Notes under the pieces: generated by a model | What the model was told of the DNA's origin: nothing | Seen by the model: only the letters and a program-made list of their open reading frames with translations | Databases searched by the model: none | Part shown: in pieces, positions 1-8,202 of the stretch | How the letters are laid out: each line of letters starts with the position of its first letter | Numbering within the stretch: the first letter of the stretch is position 1 | Position numbers and translations under genes: made by a program | Origin: Methylocaldum sp. 14B | Lineage (GTDB): Bacteria > Pseudomonadota > Gammaproteobacteria > Methylococcales > Methylococcaceae | Direction of reading: 5' to 3' | NCBI RefSeq assembly: GCF_002005105.1 | Contig: NZ_MSCV01000023.1 | Span: 29,538-93,537 of the forward strand | Length of the DNA: 64,000 nt

Positions 1-568
1 CGTCATGAGACAGGAGCAAGGTCGGAAAACTGCGGACCCCGAGCTCTCGCGCCCAGCGGATTTCTTCGAGCAATTCCACGTGAGTATCGGGATGCCGGAG
101 ATCCGCCGCGAAGCGGCCTCTGTCCAAACCGATCTCTTCCGCCAGCTCGATCAAAGTCGAGTCGTTCGACGGATTTCGCGCTTGCAGGTAATAGGCCTGT
201 TGAATCGCGAAGATCATGGCGTCCTCGAAGCCGGCGCCCTGCCGGCGCGCGGCGATCACGGCGCGGCAGGCCGGGTAGGTGGAACGCCTTGGAACGCATT
301 TCGTCCAGAAATCGAAATTGAACCGGGTGCCCGGCACCGAACGTTCTATCGTTCGCCAAATGTCCTGAATGTTTTCGCGCATCTCGGCCGGCATGGGCAC
401 CGCGCTGTCCGGCGCCAGACCGCCCAGAAACTGTTCGATCTCCACGGCATCCGGCAACCGGGTCCGTACACTCTGCCATACAGGTCGAAACGCCCAGCAC
501 CAGCTGCACATAGGATCGTGAAAATAGAGCAGCGCCGGACCGGCGGCTTTAGGTCGATTGTGTAACAC
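1..568 (-). CDS. DsbA-family thioredoxin-fold oxidoreductase (3' end outside window)
   Basis: The minus-strand frame is open from a GTG at 568 to the window edge, so the C-terminus is missing. Near the N-terminus it reads LLYFHDPMCSWCWAFRP, the beta-strand plus CxxC active site (CSWC) of the DsbA/FrnE/HCCA-isomerase family. The remaining sequence is helical, as expected for the helical insertion. Family knowledge: these proteins exchange disulfides or act as glutathione-dependent isomerases, and the CSWC variant without a signal peptide points to a cytoplasmic FrnE-like member. The GTG start has a GAAAGG only 2 to 3 bases upstream, so the exact start is uncertain. The substrate cannot be inferred. 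Confidence 0.75.
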   Translation of the reverse strand, partial: MLHNRPKAAGPALLYFHDPMCSWCWAFRPVWQSVRTRLPDAVEIEQFLGGLAPDSAVPMPAEMRENIQDIWRTIERSVPGTRFNFDFWTKCVPRRSTYPACRAVIAARRQGAGFEDAMIFAIQQAYYLQARNPSNDSTLIELAEEIGLDRGRFAADLRHPDTHVELLEEIRWARELGVRSFPTLLLSHD

Positions 569-594
569 TGCCTTTCACCGGATGAACTCACCGG

Positions 595-1071
595 CTAATC
601 CGTGCCCGCATTCTGCTTCAAAAAGTCCGCCCATTGTCTTGAAGACATCGAATTCAGATAAGCTTTTGCCATTTCCGGAGTGAGCAATTCGATCAGAACG
701 CGGTTCTCCACCCACAATTCGACGACATCGAAAAGCCCCCCTCTGTTGCACGTCACGGCGCGCCAGCTCTCGCGGGCGGCGATGCTCTTGATCTGTTGTT
801 CGGTGAGATCGACCGAGACGGCGGCGTGGGTGGCGGTGAACGGCGAGGATGCCTCGTTATTCATTGAGCTTACCTCTTCGTGCTCCAGGCCGGGCTTGAG
901 CTCCGTGCCGAGCGGATAAACCTCGATCGCCGTACGGTGCGGATCATCGGTCAGTGCAATGTAGCTGCCGGAGAATACGGGAAATGGAAATGACCGTCCC
1001 CCCAGCAACTCCGCAAGAACCGCCGCTGCGTGCTCGGGGTGCCTGGCGGCGATAGAAATATGGTGAATCAT
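595..1071 (-). CDS. VOC/glyoxalase-like small protein
   Basis: A 158-residue protein starting MIHHISIAARHPEHAAAVL, which is the first beta-strand and helix of a vicinal-oxygen-chelate half-domain (two His near the start, then a strand reading SGSYIALTDDPHRTAIEVYP). The C-terminal part (VVELWVENRVLIELLTPEM) looks like a second, degenerate VOC strand set. I chose the ATG at 1071 because the upstream extension does not look protein-like. Metal ligands beyond the first His are not obvious, so it may be a binding protein rather than an enzyme. It lies downstream of the DUF2272 gene's divergent promoter region. Function unknown. Confidence 0.65.
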   Translation of the reverse strand: MIHHISIAARHPEHAAAVLAELLGGRSFPFPVFSGSYIALTDDPHRTAIEVYPLGTELKPGLEHEEVSSMNNEASSPFTATHAAVSVDLTEQQIKSIAARESWRAVTCNRGGLFDVVELWVENRVLIELLTPEMAKAYLNSMSSRQWADFLKQNAGTD

Positions 1072-1236
1072 TGGTACGTATCCGTGAGAATGAGAGTCTT
1101 TGCCGGGAACGGCTGCCGCCCCGTAGCTGCCCACACGGACTCATAACGGCCTGCCGTGAAATCGTCGGCGTAACCCGAAACGAGCAGCGTGTTCCCGGTA
1201 CGCCAGCCTACCGAAAATCGCCCAAAATCGGCAACC

Positions 1237-1974
1237 ATGAAAATCGTACTGGTTCTTATTTTTCTCGCTTTATCGGCCTGCGGATGGCTGCCCAAAAAGC
1301 AGGCGCACGACGCTGAAATCAGCCCTCGCTTAAGCACCGGCATCGAACTTCCGCCCACAAAAGACCGAATTCTCGCGCTAGCCATCAGCGAATGGTTCTA
1401 CTTCGGTCGGCAATCGGTCATTTACGACGGCGACAAGGAAAGCATCCCGCTGGTCGGGTTCTGGGAGGACGAATCCCCCTACGCTCAACGAATCAACCAG
1501 TATTGGCGAGCGGTCGGCCTGCCGGAACGTACCGGCCGAAATTGCGAACAACCGTGGTCGGCGGCTTTCGTCAGCTGGGTCATGGCCACTGCGGGCGTTC
1601 CGAAAGAGCGGTTTCCGCCTTCGGAAGCCCACTGGATGTACCTTTCACGGATTATTCGCAACGCCGAGTCGCCGAACGCCGTTTTCGTGCCCAGACGCAT
1701 ACACGACTACGCGCCGCGTCCTGGCGATCTGATCTGCGCAAGCCGCGGGTCCTCGATCACTCCTCCGTTCGTACAATCCCCTTTCCTCGAAACCATCGAG
1801 CACACCAAACTCCACTGCGACATCGTCGTCGAAAAACACGGTCGGACCCTGGAAGCCATCGGCGGAAACGTCAGAAACTCCGTTTCCAAGAACATTTTGA
1901 AACTCGACAAGAACGGCCATCTGCAACCGGTCGCTCGAAGACCCTGGTTTGTGGTCATCGAAAACCGCTTGTAA
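1237..1974 (+). CDS. DUF2272-domain lipoprotein (predicted peptidoglycan-amidase-like)
   Basis: A 245-residue protein with a lipoprotein signal: MKIVLVLIFLALSACGW, lipobox LSAC, Cys15 predicted lipidated. The rest matches the DUF2272 pattern: ALAISEWFYFG, then CEQPWSAAFVSWVMATAG and a later PGDLICASRG and HCDIVVE. These Cys, Asp and His positions resemble CHAP/NlpC-P60 hydrolases, so cell-wall amidase or peptidase activity is a reasonable inference but not shown. The ATG at 1237 was preferred over one at 1189 because it places the signal peptide at the very start. The product is predicted to sit in the outer or inner membrane, facing the periplasm. Confidence 0.8.
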   Translation: MKIVLVLIFLALSACGWLPKKQAHDAEISPRLSTGIELPPTKDRILALAISEWFYFGRQSVIYDGDKESIPLVGFWEDESPYAQRINQYWRAVGLPERTGRNCEQPWSAAFVSWVMATAGVPKERFPPSEAHWMYLSRIIRNAESPNAVFVPRRIHDYAPRPGDLICASRGSSITPPFVQSPFLETIEHTKLHCDIVVEKHGRTLEAIGGNVRNSVSKNILKLDKNGHLQPVARRPWFVVIENRL

Positions 1975-2358
1975 ATGACGGATAAAACGGACATTTCTTT
2001 CTTTACATGCGAATAGGTGCGGCGCGCATTCCGGCGCGTCCAACGGCATTTCCAGGTTGATAAGAACGGCAAATACGGTGGGTTGTGCTAGGGTTATTTA
2101 TCCGTAACTCAGTCAACGCTCCTGCTTTATCGTTCAAGTATCTCCGCCTCATGAGTCAAGACGCCCCTCAGGTCGAAAAACGTGCTCGTTTTACGTCCGG
2201 CTCAATTGGACGGAGATTCCGGCTACGGAACACACGGGAATAAATGGGCGCTACCTTTGGCGGACATTCTTTAATGTTCTTGAATTCATACCGATTCGCG
2301 GAGGGCGCATAGCTCTTGGCGCGGTATGCCGAATGGATTGTTTCCATGCGGCGGACGG
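1975..2358. other. Intergenic stretch with no supported gene
   Basis: No reading frame here has a ribosome site, recognisable motif or plausible codon pattern. The stretch leads into the palindromic repeat cluster starting at about 2359. Confidence 0.5.
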
Positions 2359-2440
2359 GTCGCGACTAAAGCGACCGTTTGCGATTGGAAGGGGGGCTTC
2401 GGCGCTCCCGAAGACGCCGTTTGCGACTGGAATAAGGAAG
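2359..2440 (+). repeat. GTTTGCGATTGG-type palindromic repeat cluster, copy 1
   Basis: Contains GGTCGCGACTAAAGCGACC (an imperfect palindrome) followed by GTTTGCGATTGGAAGGG at about 2377. A second palindrome containing GGCGCTCCCGAAGACGCC follows, with a variant unit (GTTTGCGACTGG) near 2419. The same constant word and the same palindromes recur near 9758-9883, 28575-28612 and 40850-40890. Confidence 0.8.
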
Positions 2441-2552
2441 CACCCGATTCTGCCCTACTCGGGCCGGATTAGATTTCAGGAATGACGCAAAGAAAAACGT
2501 TGGATATTGGTGAATCTTGGATTCGATTTCATTTTTGAGATCGACTTTTTAG

Positions 2553-3392
2553 TTGGGTGTCTTAAAGGAGCTACCGTGCCACTATCCGCCACTGAGAAAA
2601 GAATCCGCGAATTGCTCATTCGAGTCGCAAGGGGCGAATCTGTTGCGCGCCGGACGGGAAGAATCTCCTACAAGGAAGTTTGGGAACACATTCACCCCGA
2701 CATCAAGTGGGGCCAGGGGCATACGTGGGATGTCGTGGAGTGGATAACGCACATATCGGCAGTCGAGCTTCAGAACGGCCGGCCGCCGTTGAATGAAATC
2801 GTCACCCCCACAAACAAGCTAGTACCGAAAGATCCATGGGGAAATGCAGTTCAAGGGATTAAAGGTCATCTCAAGAAGCTCTCAGGCATTTCCGCACCAT
2901 ACAAGGATCATGAAGAGGCCCAGAAAGCATGCTGGCGATACTGGGCTAACCATTCCGATGGCGGCCCTTCAAGCGATGAGATAGCACTTAACGAAACAGA
3001 AGTGGAGGAGGGGTATCGTCAAGACCGACAATCTTCCTTCATCAAGCGAAATCGAAAAATCATCGATGCAGCAAAGAAACGAGATAGGTTCAGGTGCCAA
3101 GCCTGCGGATTCTTCCTCGAAGTGGATGGAAGACCGTTGATCGATTGCCATCACAAGATTCCATTGAGGCATTCATCGGGTGTCCGAGTCACGAAAGTAA
3201 GCGACCTCGTTTGTCTCTGCCCGACATGTCACCGAATTGCCCATTCCAGAGCGTATCCACTTTCGGTCAAGGAGATCCGCCGGTGTCGTGGCCTGTGAAG
3301 ATGCCCAACCCTGCGGTCAACCGGACCGCCCGCAAGCTGCGCTTGCGGGTTCCCTCCACGCTTCGCGCTCCGGTGGCCGATTACCTCAAACG
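2553..3392 (+). mobile_element. Integron-type gene cassette 1 (HNH endonuclease)
   Basis: The left boundary is GTTGGGT (2552-2558), which fits the integron R' core GTTRRRY with cleavage after the first G. The gene's ribosome site and start follow within 25 bases. The right part is an attC-like site (3303-3398) whose R'' core GCCCAAC is complementary, with one wobble, to the cassette's own left end. That self-match is what a circular cassette predicts. The cassette holds one gene read in the usual orientation, stop codon 4 bases before attC. Its base composition is AT-richer than the flanks. No integrase gene is visible. Confidence 0.75.
2576..3298 (+). CDS. HNH endonuclease (cassette-borne)
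   Basis: A 240-residue protein. The C-terminal 70 residues form an HNH nuclease: RCQAC (Cys174, Cys177), DCHH (190-193, with the catalytic-type His pair), CLCPTCH (Cys215, Cys218, His219) and His223. The cysteines make a zinc finger around the beta-beta-alpha metal site. The N-terminal 150 residues are helical with many Trp (WEHIHPDIKWGQGHTWDVV) and may recognise DNA or a partner; I do not recognise that domain. The GTG start is set by AAAGGAG 5 bases upstream; an earlier TTG at 2507 lies outside the cassette boundary. It is encoded alone in the cassette, with the ATPase gene in the next one. Defence or homing are possible roles, but neither is shown. Confidence 0.85.
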   Translation: MPLSATEKRIRELLIRVARGESVARRTGRISYKEVWEHIHPDIKWGQGHTWDVVEWITHISAVELQNGRPPLNEIVTPTNKLVPKDPWGNAVQGIKGHLKKLSGISAPYKDHEEAQKACWRYWANHSDGGPSSDEIALNETEVEEGYRQDRQSSFIKRNRKIIDAAKKRDRFRCQACGFFLEVDGRPLIDCHHKIPLRHSSGVRVTKVSDLVCLCPTCHRIAHSRAYPLSVKEIRRCRGL

Positions 3393-3398
3393 TTAGGC
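3303..3398 (+). repeat. attC-like integron recombination site
   Basis: About 96 bases bounded by R'' GCCCAAC (3303-3309) and R' GTTAGGC (3392-3398). The centre folds into CCCGCAAGC-TGC-GCTTGCGGG (3329-3349), a perfect 9-bp stem. The arms, containing CTGCGGTCAACCGG and GGCCGATTACCTCAAAC, resemble attC sites I know from chromosomal cassettes of Xanthomonas and Pseudomonas stutzeri. It lies exactly between the stop of the HNH gene and the start of the ATPase gene (ATG 12 bases later). Confidence 0.8.
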
Positions 3399-4175
3399 GT
3401 CCGAACTCGTATGGCAAAGCGTACAAAGCCCTATCTACTTCATGCGTCGATTCGCCCTGACGCCGATGTTGACTATGAGTCTTACCCGTTCAACATTCCT
3501 GCTGTGCGGGATATCGCCAATATTGACTTCCATCCAAACGTGACTTTCTTCGTCGGGGAGAACGGATCGGGAAAGTCAACCGTCATGGAGGGTATTGCGG
3601 TCGCACTTGGCTTTAGCCCTGAAGGCGGCACAAGGAATGTGCGTTTCCAGTCAGCAGGCTCCATATCCACGCTACACGACAGCTTGCGTCTCGCTCGGAG
3701 CGTGCCGAAGCCACGCGATGAATACTTTCTCCGTGCAGAGAGCTTCTTTAACGTCGCAAGCTATATGGACGAAACGGGCTACCTTGAAGGCTACGGCGGT
3801 CAGTCGTTGCATACGCAGTCTCATGGCGAGTCCTTCATGGCGGTTCTTCTAAACAAGCTCCGCGGCAATGGCATCTACCTCCTTGATGAACCTGAGGCCG
3901 CTTTATCACCCAGCCGACAAATCGCCGCACTTAGCGCCATTCACCAGCTCGTAGAAGGTCACTCGCAGTTCGTCATCGCCACACATTCGCCCATTCTGCT
4001 TTCTTATCCGAACGCGAGGATTATTCTTTTCGACAAATCAGGCGTAAGTGAGGTTGCATTTGAGGACACCGAGCACTTTGCCGTGACAAAGGACTTTCTC
4101 AATAATTACCCCAAGCGCCTTGAACAACTGTTTGAAGACGACGCAGACGCCTAATGGGTCGTTCGACAGCGCGCG
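3393..4175 (+). mobile_element. Integron-type gene cassette 2 (ATPase), truncated at its attC
   Basis: The cassette begins at TTAGGC after the attC cleavage point. Its gene ends in GCCTAAT (4149-4155), which overlaps the TAA stop. That word matches the expected R'' core GCCTAAC (complement of its own GTTAGGC) with one change. No R' core or long hairpin follows; after about 20 bases the sequence turns into REP palindromes, so the attC is broken. The right end given is approximate. Confidence 0.65.
3411..4154 (+). CDS. Small AAA/ABC-type ATPase (COG3910-like), cassette-borne
   Basis: A 247-residue ATPase with all ABC-type motifs: Walker A GENGSGKST (49-57), signature-like SHGES (137-141), Walker B YLLDEPE (156-162), D-loop region ALSPSRQ and H-switch ATHSP (His192). 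It lacks a coiled coil, so it is a minimal head domain, smaller than SMC, RecF or OLD proteins. The start ATG lies 12 bases after the attC core, without a clear Shine-Dalgarno sequence, as is common for cassette genes. Base composition is lower in GC than the chromosomal neighbours. The family is common in mobile DNA and its role is unknown. Pairing with the preceding HNH gene resembles the gene content of Septu defence systems, but PtuA is much larger. Confidence 0.85.
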   Translation: MAKRTKPYLLHASIRPDADVDYESYPFNIPAVRDIANIDFHPNVTFFVGENGSGKSTVMEGIAVALGFSPEGGTRNVRFQSAGSISTLHDSLRLARSVPKPRDEYFLRAESFFNVASYMDETGYLEGYGGQSLHTQSHGESFMAVLLNKLRGNGIYLLDEPEAALSPSRQIAALSAIHQLVEGHSQFVIATHSPILLSYPNARIILFDKSGVSEVAFEDTEHFAVTKDFLNNYPKRLEQLFEDDADA

Positions 4176-4256
4176 TATGGCGGAATAGGGTACTCCCGTA
4201 TTCCGCCGGATGGATTTGGCCGCCACGCGGCGCAATACGCGAGTACGCTATTGCGC
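4157..4256. repeat. Tandem REP palindromes
   Basis: Two adjacent imperfect palindromes: ATGGCGGAATAGGG...CCCGTATTCCGCC near 4180-4208, and CGGCGCAATACGCG...CGCTATTGCGCC near 4227-4258. This GCGCAATA-type repeat is dispersed in many gammaproteobacterial genomes. Here it directly abuts the broken attC of cassette 2. Confidence 0.7.
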
Positions 4257-4260
4257 CCTA

Positions 4261-4479
4261 CCGCGCTATAGGCCCGCCCTGAGCGCCGCCCGCAATGAAC
4301 CGCATCTGCGCGGCTTTTACCGGCACTTGATCGAGCACCGCGGTCTCAAGAAGATCCAGGCGGTGTGTGCCGTCATGCGCAAGCTCCTCACCGGCTTGCA
4401 CGCCATCCTGACCCAACGGACCCCGTTCGACGGCCGTCGCCTGTTTGCCTTGGACGACCCGATTCCGGGCCAAGCCTGA
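4261..4479 (+). pseudogene. IS110-family transposase remnant (C-terminal fragment)
   Basis: An open frame carries PHLRGFYRHLIEHRGLKK followed by IQAVCAVMRKLLTGLHAIL, the characteristic C-terminal end of IS110-family (DEDD/Tnp_IS116) transposases, which resolve Holliday-like intermediates. The N-terminal RuvC-like catalytic domain is absent upstream, where REP sequence begins. No element ends could be identified. It marks past insertion activity at the end of the cassette island. Confidence 0.75.
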
Positions 4480-4962
4480 CGGCTCGATGGCAGAGGGACA
4501 GGAGGCAAAATAGGACTTGCGCTGGAACAGAGTATCTACCGCGCTATCCCACCCGGAACAAATTTGCCAGCCTGTAGGATGCGGTGACGACAGGAACCGC
4601 ATCAAGCGCGAACGATGCCTGTCCTGAGCCCAGTCGAAGGGCCTGTCCTGAGCCTAGTCGAAGGGCGGTCCGTTCCTTACCGCATCCTATGGTCCTATCT
4701 CCCCTATTCCCCCCCTCCGCAGATGGCAGCGACAAATCGATGGTGCCCCTGGTTTTCGGTCGTCGAAAACCGCCGTAAAGGCCGGATGCAGGATTTTTTT
4801 GGCTAGGGGTGTAATCTAAGCGGGCGCCATCCGGAATCGGATAACGCGGATTTTTGGAGCGGCGCCGTCTGTCAAAGCCATGGGTGCAGGCGGCGGCACA
4901 CCTGTAGTCAGAATCAGGGTCGAACCGGGACCCGTTTCAATTCAACCGACGAGGGAAATCAG
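4480..4962. repeat. Intergenic region with CCTGTCCTGAGC repeats
   Basis: No gene is supported here. Around 4618-4665 two direct copies of CCTGTCCTGAGCctAGTCGAAGGG-type sequence lie in tandem. Related copies occur near 9050-9140 (three, in mixed orientation) and 27165-27197. The end of the stretch is the leader of the aldehyde dehydrogenase gene, with a GAGGGAAAT ribosome site before its ATG. Confidence 0.65.
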
Positions 4963-6441
4963 ATGAGCGCGGAACCAAAACAGATCAACCCGTCCCAGAT
5001 CAAGATCTCTCAAACGAAAATGCTGATCGATGGCCAGTGGATCGATTCGGCCAGCGGAAAGACCTTCGAAACGCTCAACCCGGCGACCGGCGAGGTCATA
5101 GCCCGCGTCGCGGAAGGCGACCGCGAGGACGTGGACAAGGCCGCTCGCGCCGCCCGCAAGGCTTTCGAGGAAGGCCCGTGGCGGAAGATGAACGCGCGCG
5201 AACGGGGCCGTTGCCTGTACCGCCTGGCGGACCTGATCGAGAAGCACTTCGACGAACTGGCGGCGTTGGAAACGCTCAACAACGGCAAGCCGATCAACGA
5301 GAGCAAATCGGCCGACCTGCCGCTGACCATCGATTGTTACCGCTACTACGCGGGCTGGGCGGACAAGATCGAGGGCAAGACCATTCCGATCAACGGCCCC
5401 TTCTTCACCTACACCCGTCATGAGCCGGTCGGCGTGGTGGGGCAGATCATTCCGTGGAATTTTCCGCTCTTGATGCAGGCCTGGAAGTGGGGCCCGGCTC
5501 TCGCGGCCGGCTGCACCATCGTGCTCAAGCCCGCCGAGCAGACGCCGCTGACCGCGCTCAGGGTGGGCGAACTGGCTCTCGAAGCCGGCATTCCGGAAGG
5601 CGTCATCAACATCGTGCCGGGATTCGGCGAAACCGCCGGAGCCGCGGTAGCCGAGCACATGGACATCGACAAGGTGGCTTTCACCGGCTCGACCGAAGTG
5701 GGCAAGCTCATCATGCAGGCCGCCGGTCGTTCCAATCTGAAGCGCGTCACGCTGGAACTCGGCGGGAAAAGCCCGAACATCGTGTTCGCCGATTCCGATC
5801 TGGACGCGGCGCTCGAAGGCGCATTCCAGGGACTCTTCTTCAATCAGGGTCAGTGCTGCTGCGCCGGCTCCCGCGTTTTCGTCGAGAAAAAGATTTACGA
5901 CGACTTCGCCGCAAGGCTGGTCGAGCGCACCCGCAAGCAGGTCGTGGGCGATCCGTTCGATCCGAAAACTACCCAGGGACCGCAAGTCAGCCAGGAGCAG
6001 TTCGATCAGATCATGGGCTATATCCGCTCCGGCAAGGAACAAGGCGCCAAGCTTCTGACCGGCGGCAACCGCATCGGCAGCCGGGGCTTTTTCATAGAGC
6101 CCACGATCTTCGCCGACGTGGGCGAAGACATGAAAATCGCCCGCGAGGAAATCTTCGGGCCGGTGCTGTCGATGATTCCGTTCAAGGACGTGGACGAAGT
6201 CATCGGTCACGGCAACCGGACCATGTACGGTCTGGCGGCGGCGGTGTGGACCAAGGACATCAACAAGGCGCATCGCCTGGCGGCCGAACTGAAGGCGGGA
6301 ACGGTATGGATCAATTGCTACGATATCTTCGACACGGCCGCTCCTTTCGGCGGGTTCAAGATGTCCGGCATCGGGCGCGAACTCGGCAGCTATGCCCTGG
6401 AGAACTATACCGAGGTCAAGACCGTTACCGTGGCGCTGTAG
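4963..6441 (+). CDS. NAD(P)-dependent aldehyde dehydrogenase (ALDH2/AcoD-like)
   Basis: A full-length 492-residue ALDH. Seen: the NAD-binding PWNFPLLM segment (164-171), the GSTEVGK cofactor loop (242-248), the general base Glu265 in [10 protein letters not shown], and catalytic Cys299 in [11 protein letters not shown] (294-304), where three consecutive Cys match mammalian ALDH2. It oxidises an aldehyde to the acid. Given EutB and EutC downstream on the same strand, acetaldehyde from ethanolamine is the likely substrate; this is inference, since a 363-bp repeat-filled gap separates them. The ATG at 4963 has a good GAGGGAAAT ribosome site. No targeting signal, so cytoplasmic. Confidence 0.93.
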   Translation: MSAEPKQINPSQIKISQTKMLIDGQWIDSASGKTFETLNPATGEVIARVAEGDREDVDKAARAARKAFEEGPWRKMNARERGRCLYRLADLIEKHFDELAALETLNNGKPINESKSADLPLTIDCYRYYAGWADKIEGKTIPINGPFFTYTRHEPVGVVGQIIPWNFPLLMQAWKWGPALAAGCTIVLKPAEQTPLTALRVGELALEAGIPEGVINIVPGFGETAGAAVAEHMDIDKVAFTGSTEVGKLIMQAAGRSNLKRVTLELGGKSPNIVFADSDLDAALEGAFQGLFFNQGQCCCAGSRVFVEKKIYDDFAARLVERTRKQVVGDPFDPKTTQGPQVSQEQFDQIMGYIRSGKEQGAKLLTGGNRIGSRGFFIEPTIFADVGEDMKIAREEIFGPVLSMIPFKDVDEVIGHGNRTMYGLAAAVWTKDINKAHRLAAELKAGTVWINCYDIFDTAAPFGGFKMSGIGRELGSYALENYTEVKTVTVAL

Positions 6442-6475
6442 AGGCAACGCCCAGCAAATTCCGGTGGGCACGGCC

Positions 6476-6750
6476 TATCGGCCTTTGCCCACCCTACGAC
6501 ATTATCGCGGCTGTAGGGTGGGTTAGGCGCGCATCGCACCGAGTCTGGAAAGTTCCCAAGATGTTTCCGCGCGCCGTAACCCACCAGGCAAGGCAGCGGA
6601 ACTATCGAAAGCCAGTTGAAGGTCGGCAATCCTGTGCCGACGAAATCGTCTGCCACGTGAGGCGGCAGAAGGCGTCGGGAAGGGATTCCCGACCTACTCC
6701 GGCGTGGTGCGTGCAAGCTTGGTAGGTCGGCAATCCCTTGCCGACAAAGG
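6476..6750. repeat. REP-type repeats between aldehyde dehydrogenase and eutB
   Basis: The 363-bp gap (6442-6804) has no gene. It contains GTAGGGTGGGTTAGGCGCGC near 6511, a CCGTAACCCACC counterpart near 6575, GGTCGGCAATCCTGTGCCGAC near 6621, GTCGGGAAGGGATTCCCGAC near 6676 and GTAGGTCGGCAATCCCTTGC near 6722. These are members of two dispersed palindromic families seen throughout the window. I saw no cobalamin-riboswitch-like structure here. Confidence 0.75.
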
Positions 6751-6804
6751 TGTCTTAACAGCATTAAGGATTAGGATGGAAACGAGAAGGAAATTGGAAC
6801 CGCC

Positions 6805-8202
6805 ATGAAATACACCGCAAGCATCCAAGGACGCGGCTATGCCTTCGCCGATCTGAAGACTTTGCTGGCGAAGGCGTCGCCCCTACGCTCAGCGGACGAA
6901 CTGGCCGGAATTGCGGCCGAGTCGGAGGAGGAGCGTGCCGTCGCGCAACGGGTATTGGCCGAGGTTCCCATGTGCCGCTTCCTCGAAGAACCGCTGATTC
7001 CGCCTGAAGAGGACGAGGTCAGCCGGTTGATCTTCGAGACGCACGATAATGCCGCGTTCGCGCCCATCTCGGCGCTGACGGTCGGCGAGTTTCGAGAATG
7101 GCTTCTTTCCGACACCACCGCCGACGAAGCCATCGCGAGGATTCGCACGGGCCTGATGCCGGAAATGGCCGCCGCGGTATCTAAGATCATGCGCAACCAG
7201 GATTTGATCGCCGTCGCCAAGCGCTGCACGGTCACCACGCGGTTCCGGAACACCATCGGCCTCTCGGGACGGCTTTCCACGCGATTGCAGCCGAACCATC
7301 CGGCCGACGACCCGCGCGGCATCGCAGCCAGCATTTTGGATGGGCTGCTCTACGGCAACGGAGATGCCGTTATCGGCATCAATCCCGCGACAGATAGTCC
7401 GAAGAACGTCGACACCCTGCTCCGCCTGCTGGACGAGATCATCGTCGAGCACGACATCCCCACCCAGTCCTGCGTGCTCGCCCATGTCACGACGACCATG
7501 GACTTGATGCGGCGCGGTTCGCCGGTGGACCTGGTGTTCCAGTCCATCGCCGGGACCGAAGCCGCGAACCGGAGCTTCGGCATCGATCTTTCCCTCCTGC
7601 GCGAGGCGCGCGAAATGGCGCTGTCGCTGAAACGCGGCACGCTGGGCGACAATCTGATGTATTTCGAGACGGGCCAAGGCAGCGCCCTGTCTGCGGACGC
7701 TCACCACGGCATCGATGCGCAGACCTGCGAGGCGCGGGCCTACGCCGTCGCCCGCGCGTTTTCGCCGCTGTTGATAAACACCGTGGTGGGCTTCATCGGG
7801 CCGGAATATCTGTACGACGGAAAACAGATCATCCGCGCGGGGCTCGAGGATCATTTCTGCGGAAAACTGCTGGGCCTGCCCATGGGCTGCGACGTGTGTT
7901 ACACCAATCACGCCGAAGCCGACCAGAACGACATGGACAATCTGATCACGCTGCTGGCGGTGGCCGGCTGTACCTATATCATGGGCGTGCCCGGCGCCGA
8001 CGACGTCATGCTGGCCTATCAGAGCACCTCGTTTCACGACGCCCTTTACCTTCGCAAGGTTTTGGGGCTCCGGCCCGCCCCGGAATTCGAGGAATGGCTC
8101 GACCGCATGGGCATTTTCGACGGCCGCAATGCGCTGAGCCTCGGTCCCATGCCCCCTCGCCTGCTCAATGCGATGGACGCACTGACGGAGGACAGCCCAT
8201 GA
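6805..8202 (+). CDS. eutB: Ethanolamine ammonia-lyase, large (catalytic) subunit
   Basis: A 465-residue protein of the usual EutB length, with typical EutB segments such as MRNQDLIAVAKRCTVTTRFR, LSTRLQPNHPADDPRGIAAS, the barrel strand DAVIGINPATDS and YFETGQGSALSADAHHG. With EutC it forms the adenosylcobalamin-dependent enzyme that converts ethanolamine to acetaldehyde and ammonia by a radical mechanism in a TIM barrel. Its stop overlaps the eutC start (ATGA), so the two are translationally coupled. No eutA reactivase, eutL/M/N/K shell genes, eutH or EutVW/EutR regulator lie nearby, so this is the short, non-compartment form. Confidence 0.96.
   Translation: MKYTASIQGRGYAFADLKTLLAKASPLRSADELAGIAAESEEERAVAQRVLAEVPMCRFLEEPLIPPEEDEVSRLIFETHDNAAFAPISALTVGEFREWLLSDTTADEAIARIRTGLMPEMAAAVSKIMRNQDLIAVAKRCTVTTRFRNTIGLSGRLSTRLQPNHPADDPRGIAASILDGLLYGNGDAVIGINPATDSPKNVDTLLRLLDEIIVEHDIPTQSCVLAHVTTTMDLMRRGSPVDLVFQSIAGTEAANRSFGIDLSLLREAREMALSLKRGTLGDNLMYFETGQGSALSADAHHGIDAQTCEARAYAVARAFSPLLINTVVGFIGPEYLYDGKQIIRAGLEDHFCGKLLGLPMGCDVCYTNHAEADQNDMDNLITLLAVAGCTYIMGVPGADDVMLAYQSTSFHDALYLRKVLGLRPAPEFEEWLDRMGIFDGRNALSLGPMPPRLLNAMDALTEDSP

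Noticed and set aside
2507..4155. Calling the HNH and ATPase genes a Septu system
   Set aside because: Gene order is reversed, genes are in separate cassettes and the ATPase lacks the large insert of PtuA.
4942..6471. 509-codon minus-strand frame
   Set aside because: It is the antisense shadow of the aldehyde dehydrogenase; high GC third positions keep it open. No family match.
6442..6804. Cobalamin riboswitch before eutB
   Set aside because: The leader is filled by REP repeats and I could not find the conserved B12-box.
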